From assembly GCA_023265155.1 (NCBI GenBank), contig JAHFUL010000019.1, positions 1 to 32,605 on the forward strand: a stretch of DNA of 32,605 nt, given 5' to 3'. Below the pieces are notes generated by a model. The model was not told where the DNA came from. It saw only the letters and a program-made list of their open reading frames with translations, and searched no databases. Position numbers and translations under genes: made by a program. Origin of the DNA: Acidobacteriota bacterium (lineage in GTDB: Bacteria; Acidobacteriota; Vicinamibacteria; Vicinamibacterales; CAVVIG01). This document shows positions 17,499 through 26,392 of this stretch, one piece after another; the first letter of the stretch is position 1, and each line of letters starts with the position of its first letter.

Positions 17499-18962
17499 AT
17501 GGCTGCGACTCGTCGAGCGGCGACTCGGCTACCGTCGGTTCTGATGATCGGCTCGGAAGCACTGCCGTTTGCGAAGACCGGCGGACTTGCCGATGTGCTC
17601 GGCGCCCTCCCGCCTGCGCTCGGACGCCTGGGCTGGGACGCCACGCTCGTTCTGCCTCGCTACCGGGGCGTCAGAGACGGCGTGTTCGTCGATCGCATTC
17701 CGATTTCGGTAGGTGGGCAGCCGGCCAAGGTGGGATTCTTTGAAGCGCGCGTCAGCGACAGAGCGACAGCGATCCTGGTCGACGCGCCGGATTTGTTCGA
17801 CCGCGACGGGCTCTACGGCTCTGAACACGTCGACTATCCGGACAATCCGAGGCGGTTCGCGCTCCTCGCCCGTGCAGCGCTGGAGTGGGCGGCGCTCCGT
17901 GGAACGCGGCCGACGGTCGTGCACGCGCACGACTGGCAAAGCGGGCTGGCTCCGGTGTACCTGAAAACGCTTTATGCCGGCCACCCGGTGTTGAGCGGCA
18001 CACCGAGCGTGTTCACGATTCACAATCTCGCGTACCAGGGTCTGTTCAGTGCCGATTGGATGCCGCGACTCGATGTGCCGGCATCGGTCTTTTCCCAGGA
18101 GGGTCTCGAGTTCTGGGGGCAGATCAGCTTTCTGAAGGGCGGTATCAACGCCGCGGAAGCGATCACCACCGTCAGTCCCCGTTATGCCGAGGAGACGCAG
18201 ACACCGGAGTTTGGCTGCGGTTTCGACGGCGTGCTACGCCGGCGCGCGGCCGATCTCGTCGGCATTCTGAACGGCGTTGATGTCGACGAGTGGGATCCGC
18301 AGCGGGATCCGTATCTGCCCGCACATTACAGCGCAGCGGATCTTGCCGGGAAAGCCGTCGCAAAGTCTGAATTGCTGTTGCGGTTCGGTCTGGCGCGGGA
18401 TCCCTCCGCCATGAAGCGGCCGCTCATCGGGATGATTTCGCGGATGGTCGATCAGAAGGGACTGGATCTCGTCGCCGCGCTCGCCGATCGACTGCCGGTC
18501 CTTCCCGCCTCGTTTGTCGTTCTGGGCGCGGGCGAACCGAAATACCAGGACTTCTGGCGCAGGCTCGCCGCGAGGTTCCCCGATCGGATCGGCGCGCGGA
18601 TCGGGTTCGATGAGCCGCTCGCGCACCTGATTGAGGGTGGCGCCGACATGTTCCTGATGCCGTCACGGTTCGAGCCCTGTGGCCTGAACCAGATGTACAG
18701 CCTCAGGTACGGCACCGTTCCAGTCGTGCGTGGGGTGGGTGGTCTGTTCGATACGGTGCGCGAGGGTGCCACGGGCTTTGTCTTCGACCAATACACGCCA
18801 GAGGCGCTCCTGGAGACGCTGCGCCGTGCGCTGGCAGCCTTTGGTAATCCTTCAAAATGGCGGGAACTGCAGCTCGAGGGCATGAAACAGGATCATTCCT
18901 GGGACCGTTCCGCCCGGGAGTACGTCACAATATACGAGAAGGTGAGCAGGAACCCCGGCTGA
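17499..18962 (+). CDS. glgA: Glycogen/starch synthase (ADP-glucose)
   Basis: LMIGSEALPFAKTGGLADVLGALPPALGRLGWDATLVLPRY; VHAHDWQSGLAPVYLK; FTIHNLAYQGLF; LMPSRFEPCGLNQMYSLRYGTVPVVRGVGGLFDTV. Confidence 0.97.
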   Translation: MAATRRAATRLPSVLMIGSEALPFAKTGGLADVLGALPPALGRLGWDATLVLPRYRGVRDGVFVDRIPISVGGQPAKVGFFEARVSDRATAILVDAPDLFDRDGLYGSEHVDYPDNPRRFALLARAALEWAALRGTRPTVVHAHDWQSGLAPVYLKTLYAGHPVLSGTPSVFTIHNLAYQGLFSADWMPRLDVPASVFSQEGLEFWGQISFLKGGINAAEAITTVSPRYAEETQTPEFGCGFDGVLRRRAADLVGILNGVDVDEWDPQRDPYLPAHYSAADLAGKAVAKSELLLRFGLARDPSAMKRPLIGMISRMVDQKGLDLVAALADRLPVLPASFVVLGAGEPKYQDFWRRLAARFPDRIGARIGFDEPLAHLIEGGADMFLMPSRFEPCGLNQMYSLRYGTVPVVRGVGGLFDTVREGATGFVFDQYTPEALLETLRRALAAFGNPSKWRELQLEGMKQDHSWDRSAREYVTIYEKVSRNPG

Positions 18963-19041
18963 GAGCAGCCGCGGTCATCAATGCCGGCCGCACAGGGGGT
19001 GACGGCTCGGGTTGTTTTGCCCCGCAACAGATAGGACGACG

Positions 19042-19371
19042 ATGGCAGCGGAGAATGTGCAGACGTTCACGGATGGTAATTTCGAGGCGTCGGTTCTGAA
19101 GGTTGGCGGCCCCGTGCTGGTTGACTTCTGGGCGGAGTGGTGCGGCCCCTGCAAGCGGCTGGCTCCCACCGTCGATGCGCTCGCGCTCGATTACGGCGGG
19201 AAGGTGACAATCGGCAAGCTGAATGTCGATGAGAATCCGTACACGACCGTCAAGTTCAACGTTCGAGGCATCCCCGCGCTGCTCCTGTTCAAGGGCGGCC
19301 TGGTGGTCGATCAGGTCGTCGGTCTGATGCCCAAGGAAGACATCAAGAAGGTCATCGACAAATATCTGTGA
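19042..19371 (+). CDS. trxA: Thioredoxin
   Basis: [49 protein letters not shown]. Confidence 0.97.
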   Translation: MAAENVQTFTDGNFEASVLKVGGPVLVDFWAEWCGPCKRLAPTVDALALDYGGKVTIGKLNVDENPYTTVKFNVRGIPALLLFKGGLVVDQVVGLMPKEDIKKVIDKYL

Positions 19372-20309
19372 TCCGAAACGTCATCATCATCGGGTCTGGC
19401 CCGGCGGGACTGACCGCCGCCTTGTATACCGCTCGCGCGAACATGCAGCCGCTGGTCATCGAGGGGCTGGAGGCGGGCGGTCAGCTGATGCTGACAACGC
19501 TCGTCGAGAACTATCCCGGCTATCGGGAGGGCATCATGGGGCCCGACCTGATAGCCGATATGCGCGTCCAGGCCGAGAAATTCGGGGCGGAAATCATACA
19601 GAGCCAGGTGACGGCCGTGGAGCTCTGCGCCCTGCCCCTTGTCGTTCGGACGGCGGAGGCGGAGTTCCGGGCGCGAACCGTCATCATCGCAACCGGCGCC
19701 TCGGCGCGACTCCTCGGGCTGCCGTCCGAGCGCACACTGATGGGGCACGGAGTGTCGACCTGTGCGACCTGTGACGGTTATTTCTTCCGCGGTCAGGAGA
19801 TCGCCGTTGTCGGCGGCGGCGACTCGGCGATGGAGGAAGCCCTGTTCCTCACGAAATTTGCGACGAAAGTGACCGTTGTGCACCGGCGCGGGACGCTCCG
19901 CGCGTCAAAAATCATGCAGGACAAGGCGCGAGCGAACGCGAAAATCGAGTGGCGCCTGAACGCCGAAGTGGATCAGATCAACGACACCACCGCGGGCGAG
20001 GTGACGTCGATGATGCTGCGCGACGTGAACACCGGCGCCAGGACCGAACTGCCGGTGAGCGGCGTGTTCGTGGCCATCGGCCACACGCCGAACACGTCGT
20101 TGTTTCATGGACAGATCGAGATGGATGCGAACGGCTACCTCCTGACGCACGACGGCGCGAAAACGAGCGTGCCGGGGGTCTTTGCCTGCGGGGATGTGCA
20201 GGATCATGTCTATCGGCAGGCCATTACGGCGGCGGGAACCGGCTGCATGGCGGCGCTGGATGCCGAGCGTTACCTCGACGGCCTCCCGGAACATCTGCAG
20301 ACGGCGTGA
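19368..20309 (+). CDS. trxB: Thioredoxin-disulfide reductase
   Basis: [70 protein letters not shown]; 4-bp overlap with trxA. Confidence 0.96.
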   Translation: MIRNVIIIGSGPAGLTAALYTARANMQPLVIEGLEAGGQLMLTTLVENYPGYREGIMGPDLIADMRVQAEKFGAEIIQSQVTAVELCALPLVVRTAEAEFRARTVIIATGASARLLGLPSERTLMGHGVSTCATCDGYFFRGQEIAVVGGGDSAMEEALFLTKFATKVTVVHRRGTLRASKIMQDKARANAKIEWRLNAEVDQINDTTAGEVTSMMLRDVNTGARTELPVSGVFVAIGHTPNTSLFHGQIEMDANGYLLTHDGAKTSVPGVFACGDVQDHVYRQAITAAGTGCMAALDAERYLDGLPEHLQTA

Positions 20310-20373
20310 GAAGAGGCCAATCGTCGATCTGCAAATAGTAAATCGCCAGATCGTCAATCGCCAAATCCCGCTC

Positions 20374-21450
20374 TCAGTCTATCCACCCTCCTCCCACCAC
20401 CACGTCTCCGTCGTAGAAGACCGCCGCCTGGCCGGGCGCGATCGCCAGCTGGGGAGCGTCGAAGATCACCTCGGCGCGCCCGTCGCCAATCGATCGCACG
20501 GTCGCGGGCGCAGGGTGATGGCGATGACGGATCTGGGCCGTGACACGGAGCACGCCGGCCGGCACGTCGATCATCCAGTTGACGCCCGACGCCGTCAGCC
20601 GTGTCTGTTCGAGCGACTGCTTCGGCCCGACGACCACTTGCCGCTCGCCAGGCCTGAGCGCCACCACGTACAGAGGGGCGCTGTTCGCCCCCCCGGGCGC
20701 GGTCACAAGCCCAAGACCTTTCCGCTGGCCGACCGTGAAGCGATGGATGCCCCCATGTTGGCCGACGACGCGGCCGGCCTGGTCGACGATGGCGCCGTTG
20801 GTCGATGAGGGTGGCGCACGCCGCTCGATGAACGACTTGTAGTCGTGATCGGGGACAAAGCAGATTTCCTGGCTGTCAGGCTTGTCCGCCACGGGGAGCC
20901 GCCGGTGGCGGGCGTACGCGCGGACGGCCTCCTTGTCGCGATCCCCTACTGGAAAGCACGCACGTGCCAGCTGATCCCGTGTGAGTGAAAAAAGGAAGTA
21001 TGCCTGGTCTTTGGTCGCATCGACGCCTCGCCTCAAGAGGTGCCGTCCGGAGACCGGGTCGCGCTCGACCCGTGCGTAGTGGCCCGTCGCAACGGCGTCG
21101 GCGCCAAACCCGCTCGCCCGATCGGCTAGCGTGGCGAACTTGAGATCGCTGTTGCAATGGGCACACGGCAGCGGCGTCCGTCCAGCCGAGTACTCGCGGA
21201 CGAAGTTGGCGATGACCTGTTCGTCGAACTGCCGCTCGAAGTTCATGATGTAGTGCGGGATGTTGAGGGCGGCGGCGACCCGCCGGGCATCGTGAAGATC
21301 CTCGAGGGAGCAGCAGCTCCCGAACGGGCGATCCCCAGAAAAGTCGTAGAGCTGCATGGACAGACCGATGACGTCGTGACCCTGCTCAGCCAGCAGGGCG
21401 GCGGCCACCGACGAATCCACACCGCCCGACATCGCGACGACTATCCGCAT
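20374..21450 (-). CDS. mnmA: tRNA-specific 2-thiouridylase MnmA
   Basis: MRIVVAMSGGVDSSVAAALLAEQGHDVIGL, RTPLPCAHCNSDLKFATL, GHYARV, DQAYFLFSL, DSQEICFVPDHDYKSFI, FTVGQRKGLG. Confidence 0.96.
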   Translation of the reverse strand: MRIVVAMSGGVDSSVAAALLAEQGHDVIGLSMQLYDFSGDRPFGSCCSLEDLHDARRVAAALNIPHYIMNFERQFDEQVIANFVREYSAGRTPLPCAHCNSDLKFATLADRASGFGADAVATGHYARVERDPVSGRHLLRRGVDATKDQAYFLFSLTRDQLARACFPVGDRDKEAVRAYARHRRLPVADKPDSQEICFVPDHDYKSFIERRAPPSSTNGAIVDQAGRVVGQHGGIHRFTVGQRKGLGLVTAPGGANSAPLYVVALRPGERQVVVGPKQSLEQTRLTASGVNWMIDVPAGVLRVTAQIRHRHHPAPATVRSIGDGRAEVIFDAPQLAIAPGQAAVFYDGDVVVGGGWID

Positions 21451-21478
21451 GACACCTCTGTCGTCCACCGCCAGAGAA

Positions 21479-21527
21479 CCACGAAATCACGAAGTCACCA
21501 GGATGAGAGACTTCGTGTTCTTCGTGG
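21479..21527. repeat. CACGAA-type imperfect inverted repeat
   Basis: Left arm ccacgaaatcacgaagtc (21479-21496), right arm gacttcgtgttcttcgtgg (21509-21527). Confidence 0.85.
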
Positions 21528-21556
21528 CCTCGTGATGCACACGCGACTCAAAGCAG

Positions 21557-22735
21557 CTACGTGCGCCCGACTGCCTGTGCGCCGGGCCGGCTCCTCAAGC
21601 TTCGCAGCTTCTCGACGAGTCTCGGCAGCACGGCCACAACGCGATCGACTTCCTCCTCGGTCGAGAAGATCCCCAGACTGAATCGCAGCGAGTTCTGCGT
21701 GCGATGGGTGGGAAAGCCCATCGCGCGCAGCACGTGCGACGGCTCCAGCGTGCCAGACGAGCACGCAGACCCCGTCGAAATTGCCACGCCGTCGAGATCG
21801 AGCGCGATGAGGAGGCTCTCGGCCTCGACGCGATCGAAGCTGATGTTCGTCGTGTTCGGCACCCGGGCCGTCCGCAAGCCGTTGATCGCGGTGCCAGGCA
21901 CTTGGCGCAGGATTTCTTCCTCCAGGCGATCCCGGAGCGCACCCAGACGGCCGGCCTCGCCGGGGATTTTCGCGAGCGCCAGACGCGCGGCCAGACCCAG
22001 TCCGGCGATTGCCGGCACATTCTCGGTGCCGGCGCGGCGATTCCGTTCGTGTTTGCCACCGGTCAAGATGGGCTGCATCCGTGTGCCGCGCTTGATCCAG
22101 AGCGCCCCTGCGCCTTTGGGCCCGTTGAACTTGTGAGCAGAGAGCGCCAGAGCATCGACGCCGAGCGCGCGCACATCGACCGGAATCTTGCCAACCGACT
22201 GCACGGCGTCTGTGTGCATGAGGGCGCCGCGCCCGTGGGCGATGGCGGCAATCTCGGCGATGGGCTGAATGGTCCCGATCTCGTTGTTGGCGTGCATCAC
22301 GGATACGAGGGCGGTCTCGTCGGTGAGGGCCTCACGGATCCGATCCAGTGACACGACTCCCGATTGGTCCAGCTGAACGAGCGTGGTGCTCCATCCGCGC
22401 CGGGCGAGCGCCTTGAACGTGTTGAGGACCGCCTCGTGTTCGATGGCGGTCGCGACCAGATGCCGACGCCCCGTTGCCTCGAGCGCTTCAGCCATGCCTC
22501 GAATGGCGAAGTTGTCCGACTCGGTTCCGCCGCTCGTGAACACGATTTCCGACGGATCGGCGCTGATGAGCCGAGCGACCGACGATCGCGCGTCGTCCAT
22601 TGCGGCCTTGGCCTGCTGGCCGAAGTGGTGCACACTCGAGGCATTTCCGAAGATCTCACGCGTGGCGCGGTCGACGGCGTCAGCCACGCCAGGAGCCAGA
22701 GGGCTCGTCGCGTTGTAGTCAAAGTAGACACGCAT
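21557..22735 (-). CDS. iscS: Cysteine desulfurase (NifS/IscS family)
   Basis: VYFDYNATSPLAPGV, IVFTSGGTESDNFAIRG, HANNEIGTIQPI, LMHTDAVQSVGKIPVD, LSAHKFNGPKGAGALWIK, STGSACSSGTLEPSHVLRAMG. Confidence 0.95.
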   Translation of the reverse strand: MRVYFDYNATSPLAPGVADAVDRATREIFGNASSVHHFGQQAKAAMDDARSSVARLISADPSEIVFTSGGTESDNFAIRGMAEALEATGRRHLVATAIEHEAVLNTFKALARRGWSTTLVQLDQSGVVSLDRIREALTDETALVSVMHANNEIGTIQPIAEIAAIAHGRGALMHTDAVQSVGKIPVDVRALGVDALALSAHKFNGPKGAGALWIKRGTRMQPILTGGKHERNRRAGTENVPAIAGLGLAARLALAKIPGEAGRLGALRDRLEEEILRQVPGTAINGLRTARVPNTTNISFDRVEAESLLIALDLDGVAISTGSACSSGTLEPSHVLRAMGFPTHRTQNSLRFSLGIFSTEEEVDRVVAVLPRLVEKLRSLRSRPGAQAVGRT

Positions 22736-22786
22736 GTGTGAACCTTACATCCTATCACTCCCGCTAACCATAGGTAACAAAAGGAC

Positions 22787-22836
22787 TAGACAAGGTTCTA
22801 GGGGAACCATATACTGACTGGACTTTGGGGTCCCCA
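22787..22836 (+). promoter_or_regulatory. Putative sigma70-type promoter with dyad in spacer, plus downstream palindrome, upstream of the bactofilin gene
   Basis: TAGACA (22787-22792), 17-bp spacer, TATACT (22810-22815); spacer contains GGTTC-TAGGG-GAACC (22794-22808); TGGGGTCCCCA at 22826-22836. Confidence 0.6.
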
Positions 22837-22890
22837 GCCCCACAACGGCAGATACCTTTGGCGCCCGGCCGTGGATAGTCGGAGGATGAC

Positions 22891-23436
22891 ATGTGGAAAC
22901 GGGATGAAGCCGTCCGGCCCGCCGCCGGACAACAGCCGGCTGCGCCGCAGCCACCCGCGCCGAGCGTGGCCGGGACCACTCCAGGTCCTCGTTTTGAAAC
23001 GGGCAGCAGTATGGAGAAGGACATCGTGAACATCGGAAAGTCTGTCGTCATCAAGGGCGAACTGAATGGCAGCGAGGACCTGACCATCGAAGGTCACGTC
23101 GAAGGCACGATTCAGCTTCGCGACCACGTCCTGACGATCGGGCCGAACGGCCGCATCAAGGCGCAGGTTTTTGCGAAGGCCGTCATCGTTCTCGGTGAAG
23201 TGACCGGCAATGTGACTGCCAGCGACAAGGTGGACATTCGCGACGCGGGATCGGTGGACGGCGACATCGTTTCGCCACGCGTGGCGATTGCGGAGGGCGC
23301 GCATTTCCGCGGCAGCGTCGACATGCAGCGCAAGGGCGTTGCCGCCGCGCCGCCGCCGCCGGCCGCCAAAGCGACCCCGCAGAGCCCTGCTGCGCCGCAG
23401 CCGGTCCCGCAGGTCGCTGCCGTCCAGCGCGCCTGA
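22891..23436 (+). CDS. bacM: Bactofilin (polymer-forming cytoskeletal protein)
   Basis: NIGKSVVIKGELNGSEDLTIEGHVEGTIQLRDHVLTIGPNGRIKAQVFAKAVIVLGEVTGNVTASDKVDIRDAGSVDGDIVSPRVAIAEGAHFRGSVDM: right-handed beta-helix bactofilin core; GGAGG ribosome-binding site. Confidence 0.93.
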   Translation: MWKRDEAVRPAAGQQPAAPQPPAPSVAGTTPGPRFETGSSMEKDIVNIGKSVVIKGELNGSEDLTIEGHVEGTIQLRDHVLTIGPNGRIKAQVFAKAVIVLGEVTGNVTASDKVDIRDAGSVDGDIVSPRVAIAEGAHFRGSVDMQRKGVAAAPPPPAAKATPQSPAAPQPVPQVAAVQRA

Positions 23437-23497
23437 ACGAGAAGTCAGACGAGGAAGGGCAGAAGTCAGAAGGACTTCTAACTTCCCCCTTCTGAAC

Positions 23498-24139
23498 ATG
23501 GGTCTGCTAGATCGCATTGCACCGCGTCGAAGCGAATCGGAGCCCTTAGCCCCGACCGTCGTTGTCGGCGACCCCACCTTTTCCACGAAAGCGCTTCGCA
23601 AGTTCCTCACGGCCCTGACGGCTCGCGAGTCCCCCGTGCTCCTCGACCTGGGTCCTGTCGTCGGCAGCAACGTGAGCTTCTTCGGCGAACAGCTCGGCTG
23701 CAAGATTTTCGTCGAGGACATCTTCGCGGATCTCGATCGACATGTCCGGGGCGACAAGATCGATGCGTTTCCTGATTTTCTGAAGAAGCGCTTTCACCAG
23801 GTTGACGATTCGGTAAACGGCATTTTGTGCTGGGATCTCATCGACTATCTCGATCGGGCGTCCGCGCAGGCCCTTGCCGGGCAATTGACCCGGGTGCTGC
23901 GGCCGGAAGGGGCGCTCCTGGGATTCTTCGGGACGGCACAACCACCTGACATCCGGTATACGAAGTACATCATTGTCGACGAACTGAATCTGAGGCATCG
24001 CTCGTATCGCGCGGCCCGCGGGCGACAGACAATTCTCCTGAATCGCGATATCATCCGGCTGTTCGGAGGCCTGAGGGTGTCGGATTCCTTCCTCCTGCAG
24101 AACAACCTCAGGGAAATCCTCTTTCGAAAGCCTGCATAG
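23498..24139 (+). CDS. Putative class I SAM-dependent methyltransferase
   Basis: VLLDLGPVVGSNVSFFGEQLGCKIFVEDIFADLDRH; NGILCWDLIDYLDRASAQALAGQLTRVLRPEGALLGFFG. Confidence 0.7.
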   Translation: MGLLDRIAPRRSESEPLAPTVVVGDPTFSTKALRKFLTALTARESPVLLDLGPVVGSNVSFFGEQLGCKIFVEDIFADLDRHVRGDKIDAFPDFLKKRFHQVDDSVNGILCWDLIDYLDRASAQALAGQLTRVLRPEGALLGFFGTAQPPDIRYTKYIIVDELNLRHRSYRAARGRQTILLNRDIIRLFGGLRVSDSFLLQNNLREILFRKPA

Positions 24140-24148
24140 GTTCCCGGT

Positions 24149-24261
24149 CACGAAGGCCACGAAATCACGCAATCACGAAACCGCACGCGGAGCCCAACGT
24201 GCGATCCGAGCTTCGTGTTTCCGAGTTTCGTGTCTCCGTGTTTTCGTGGCTTCGCTTCGTG
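24149..24261. repeat. Long CACGAA-type imperfect inverted repeat
   Basis: Left arm cacgaaggccacgaaatcacgcaatcacgaaacc (24149-24182), right arm gtttcgtgtctccgtgttttcgtggcttcgcttcgtg (24225-24261). Confidence 0.85.
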
Positions 24262-24325
24262 TCCTTCGTGGCTTCGCGGCATGCAGGCGGTCGAACATTC
24301 CCCTGCCGCTCGCAAGAGGGTAGAC

Positions 24326-25126
24326 GTGGCGCGTCCAGTCATTGCCCTTCTGACGGATTTCGGTCTAAGGGATCATTACGCTGGCGCGATGAAGGGTGTC
24401 GCGCTCGGGATCTGTCCGGAAGCGACGCTCGTCGACATTTCCCACGAGATTCCGGCGCATGACGTCCTGGCCGGAGCCCTCGAGCTCTCGGCCGCCTATC
24501 GATACTTTCCAGCCGGGACCGTCTTTCTCGTCGTGATCGATCCAGGCGTCGGATCGGCGCGCCGCGGCATCGCGGCCGAGGTCGGAGGCTACCGCTTCGT
24601 CGCTCCGGACAACGGCGTGCTGTCGGTCGTCCTCGATGCCGTGCCGCCTGAGAATCAGACGGTCGTCGTTGCGCTCACCGAGGCCCGTTACCAGCGACCC
24701 TCGGTCAGCCGGACGTTCGAAGGCCGCGACCGTTTCGCACCGGCTGCGGCATGGCTGGCGTCGGGCGTCGATCTGGCGGCGCTCGGGCCGCCGGTGGAGG
24801 CCGAGCGCCTGCAGCTGCCCCGACCCACGCTGTCGGACTGCGCCATCGACGGAGAGGTGCTGCGCGTCGATCGATTCGGCAATCTGATCACGAATATCGA
24901 TCGCACGACCGTCGAGAATCTTGCGGACGGTGGGCGGCTGACGATTCGAATCGGCGGGTGCGAGCTCCCCGGCGTGGTCTCGACCTACGCCGAGGCCGCG
25001 CCGGGTCGCCTGTGCGCGCTGTTCAGCAGCTCAGATCATCTGGAGATTGCGGCCAACGGCGCCAGTGCGGCCGCCGAGGTCCACGCCACCCGCGGCACGA
25101 AGGTCCGCGTCGTGCGGGGACCTTGA
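24326..25126 (+). CDS. S-adenosyl-L-methionine hydroxide adenosyltransferase (SAM hydrolase, DUF62)
   Basis: VIALLTDFGLRDHYAGAMKGVALGICPEATLVDISHEIPAHDVLAGALELSAAYRYFPAGTVFLVVIDPGVGSARRGIA, FVAPDNGVLS, TFEGRDRFAPAAAWLASGV, VDRFGNLITNI. Confidence 0.95.
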   Translation: MARPVIALLTDFGLRDHYAGAMKGVALGICPEATLVDISHEIPAHDVLAGALELSAAYRYFPAGTVFLVVIDPGVGSARRGIAAEVGGYRFVAPDNGVLSVVLDAVPPENQTVVVALTEARYQRPSVSRTFEGRDRFAPAAAWLASGVDLAALGPPVEAERLQLPRPTLSDCAIDGEVLRVDRFGNLITNIDRTTVENLADGGRLTIRIGGCELPGVVSTYAEAAPGRLCALFSSSDHLEIAANGASAAAEVHATRGTKVRVVRGP

Positions 25127-25153
25127 ACCTTCGTGATACCATCCCCCCCGCCC

Positions 25154-26377
25154 ATGATCAGCTTCGAACTTTCGGACGAACAGCGATTGCTCGAGCAGTC
25201 CGTCCGCGAGTGGGGCTCGCGGGAAATCGCTCCACATATTCGGGACGCCGATCGTCAGCACCGGTTCGATCGCGAGCGTGTGCTGGGCGGCATGGCCGCG
25301 CTCGGTCTGCTCGGCATCTCGGTTCCCCAGGAGTACGGCGGGGCCGGGATGGATTACATCTGTCTCGGTCTCGCGAGCGAGGAGCTCGAGTACGTCGATA
25401 CGTCGCTGCGCGTCATCATGTCGGTGCACGCGGGCCTGAACTGCCTGTCGCTGCTGTCGTGGGGGACTGAAGATCAGAAACAGCGGTATCTCGTCCCTCA
25501 AGCGCAGGGCAGGAAGATCGCCGGCTATGGCCTGACCGAGCCCGGCGCGGGGAGCGACGCGCGCGCGATTCAGACAACGGCGGCGAAGAACGGCGACCGG
25601 TACGTGCTCAACGGCGAGAAATCATGGATCTCGCTGGCGGATGTTGCCGACAGCTTCATCGTCATTGCGTGGACAGACGCGGAGAAGAAAAAACAGCGCG
25701 ACCCTGGTGGCCTCAGCGCGTTCATCGTCGAACGCACCTTCAAGGGCTTCTCGAGCGGGCCGATGAAGGAGAAGTGGGGCATCCTCGCGGGCAACACCGG
25801 CTGGTTCAAAATGGACGGCGTCGAGGTGCCCGAAGAGAATCTGATTGGCCGGGCGGGCGAGGGTTTCAAGATCGCGATGTTCGCGCTCGACCAGGGCCGC
25901 TTCACGGTCGCCGCCGGCGCCACGGGCCTCATCCGCGCGTGTCGCGACGCGAGCGTGAAATACGCCAGGGAGCGGCACGCCTTCGGCGTCGAGATCGGAC
26001 AGCACCAGCTCGTCAAGGAAATGATCGCGCAGATGGAGTCGGACTATCAGTCGGCCCGGCTGCTGTGGCTCCGATCGGGCTGGATGAAGAACAATGGCCA
26101 GCGCAATACGAGGGAGACCGGACTCGCGAAGTGGTTTGCCACGGTCGCGTCCGAACGGGCGGCCGGTGATGCTGTGCAGATCCACGGGGCGAACGGCTAC
26201 TCCGACGAGTATCCGGTCGGCCGCTTTTACCGGAATTGCAAGGGCGCGGTCATCTACGAAGGCACGCGCGAGATTCACAAGCTGATGCAGGCCGATTATC
26301 TGCTCGGCTATCGAACCGATCGCCCGACCAGGTGCGAGCTCCCGGCCTACAAGCAGGAAGTCAAGAGTCAACACTGA
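25154..26377 (+). CDS. Acyl-CoA dehydrogenase
   Basis: MISFELSDEQRLLEQSVREWG, ISVPQEYGGAGMDYI, GYGLTEPGAGSDARAIQTTA, LNGEKSWISLADVADSFIV, QIHGANGYSDEYPVGRFYRNCKGAVIYEGTREIHKLMQADYLLG. Confidence 0.96.
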   Translation: MISFELSDEQRLLEQSVREWGSREIAPHIRDADRQHRFDRERVLGGMAALGLLGISVPQEYGGAGMDYICLGLASEELEYVDTSLRVIMSVHAGLNCLSLLSWGTEDQKQRYLVPQAQGRKIAGYGLTEPGAGSDARAIQTTAAKNGDRYVLNGEKSWISLADVADSFIVIAWTDAEKKKQRDPGGLSAFIVERTFKGFSSGPMKEKWGILAGNTGWFKMDGVEVPEENLIGRAGEGFKIAMFALDQGRFTVAAGATGLIRACRDASVKYARERHAFGVEIGQHQLVKEMIAQMESDYQSARLLWLRSGWMKNNGQRNTRETGLAKWFATVASERAAGDAVQIHGANGYSDEYPVGRFYRNCKGAVIYEGTREIHKLMQADYLLGYRTDRPTRCELPAYKQEVKSQH

Positions 26378-26392
26378 GAATGCCGTTCATTT

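Noticed and set aside
22798-23757. 319-aa minus ORF across bactofilin and methyltransferase
   Set aside because: Bactofilin on the plus strand is clear; the minus translation is Arg-rich with no family signal.
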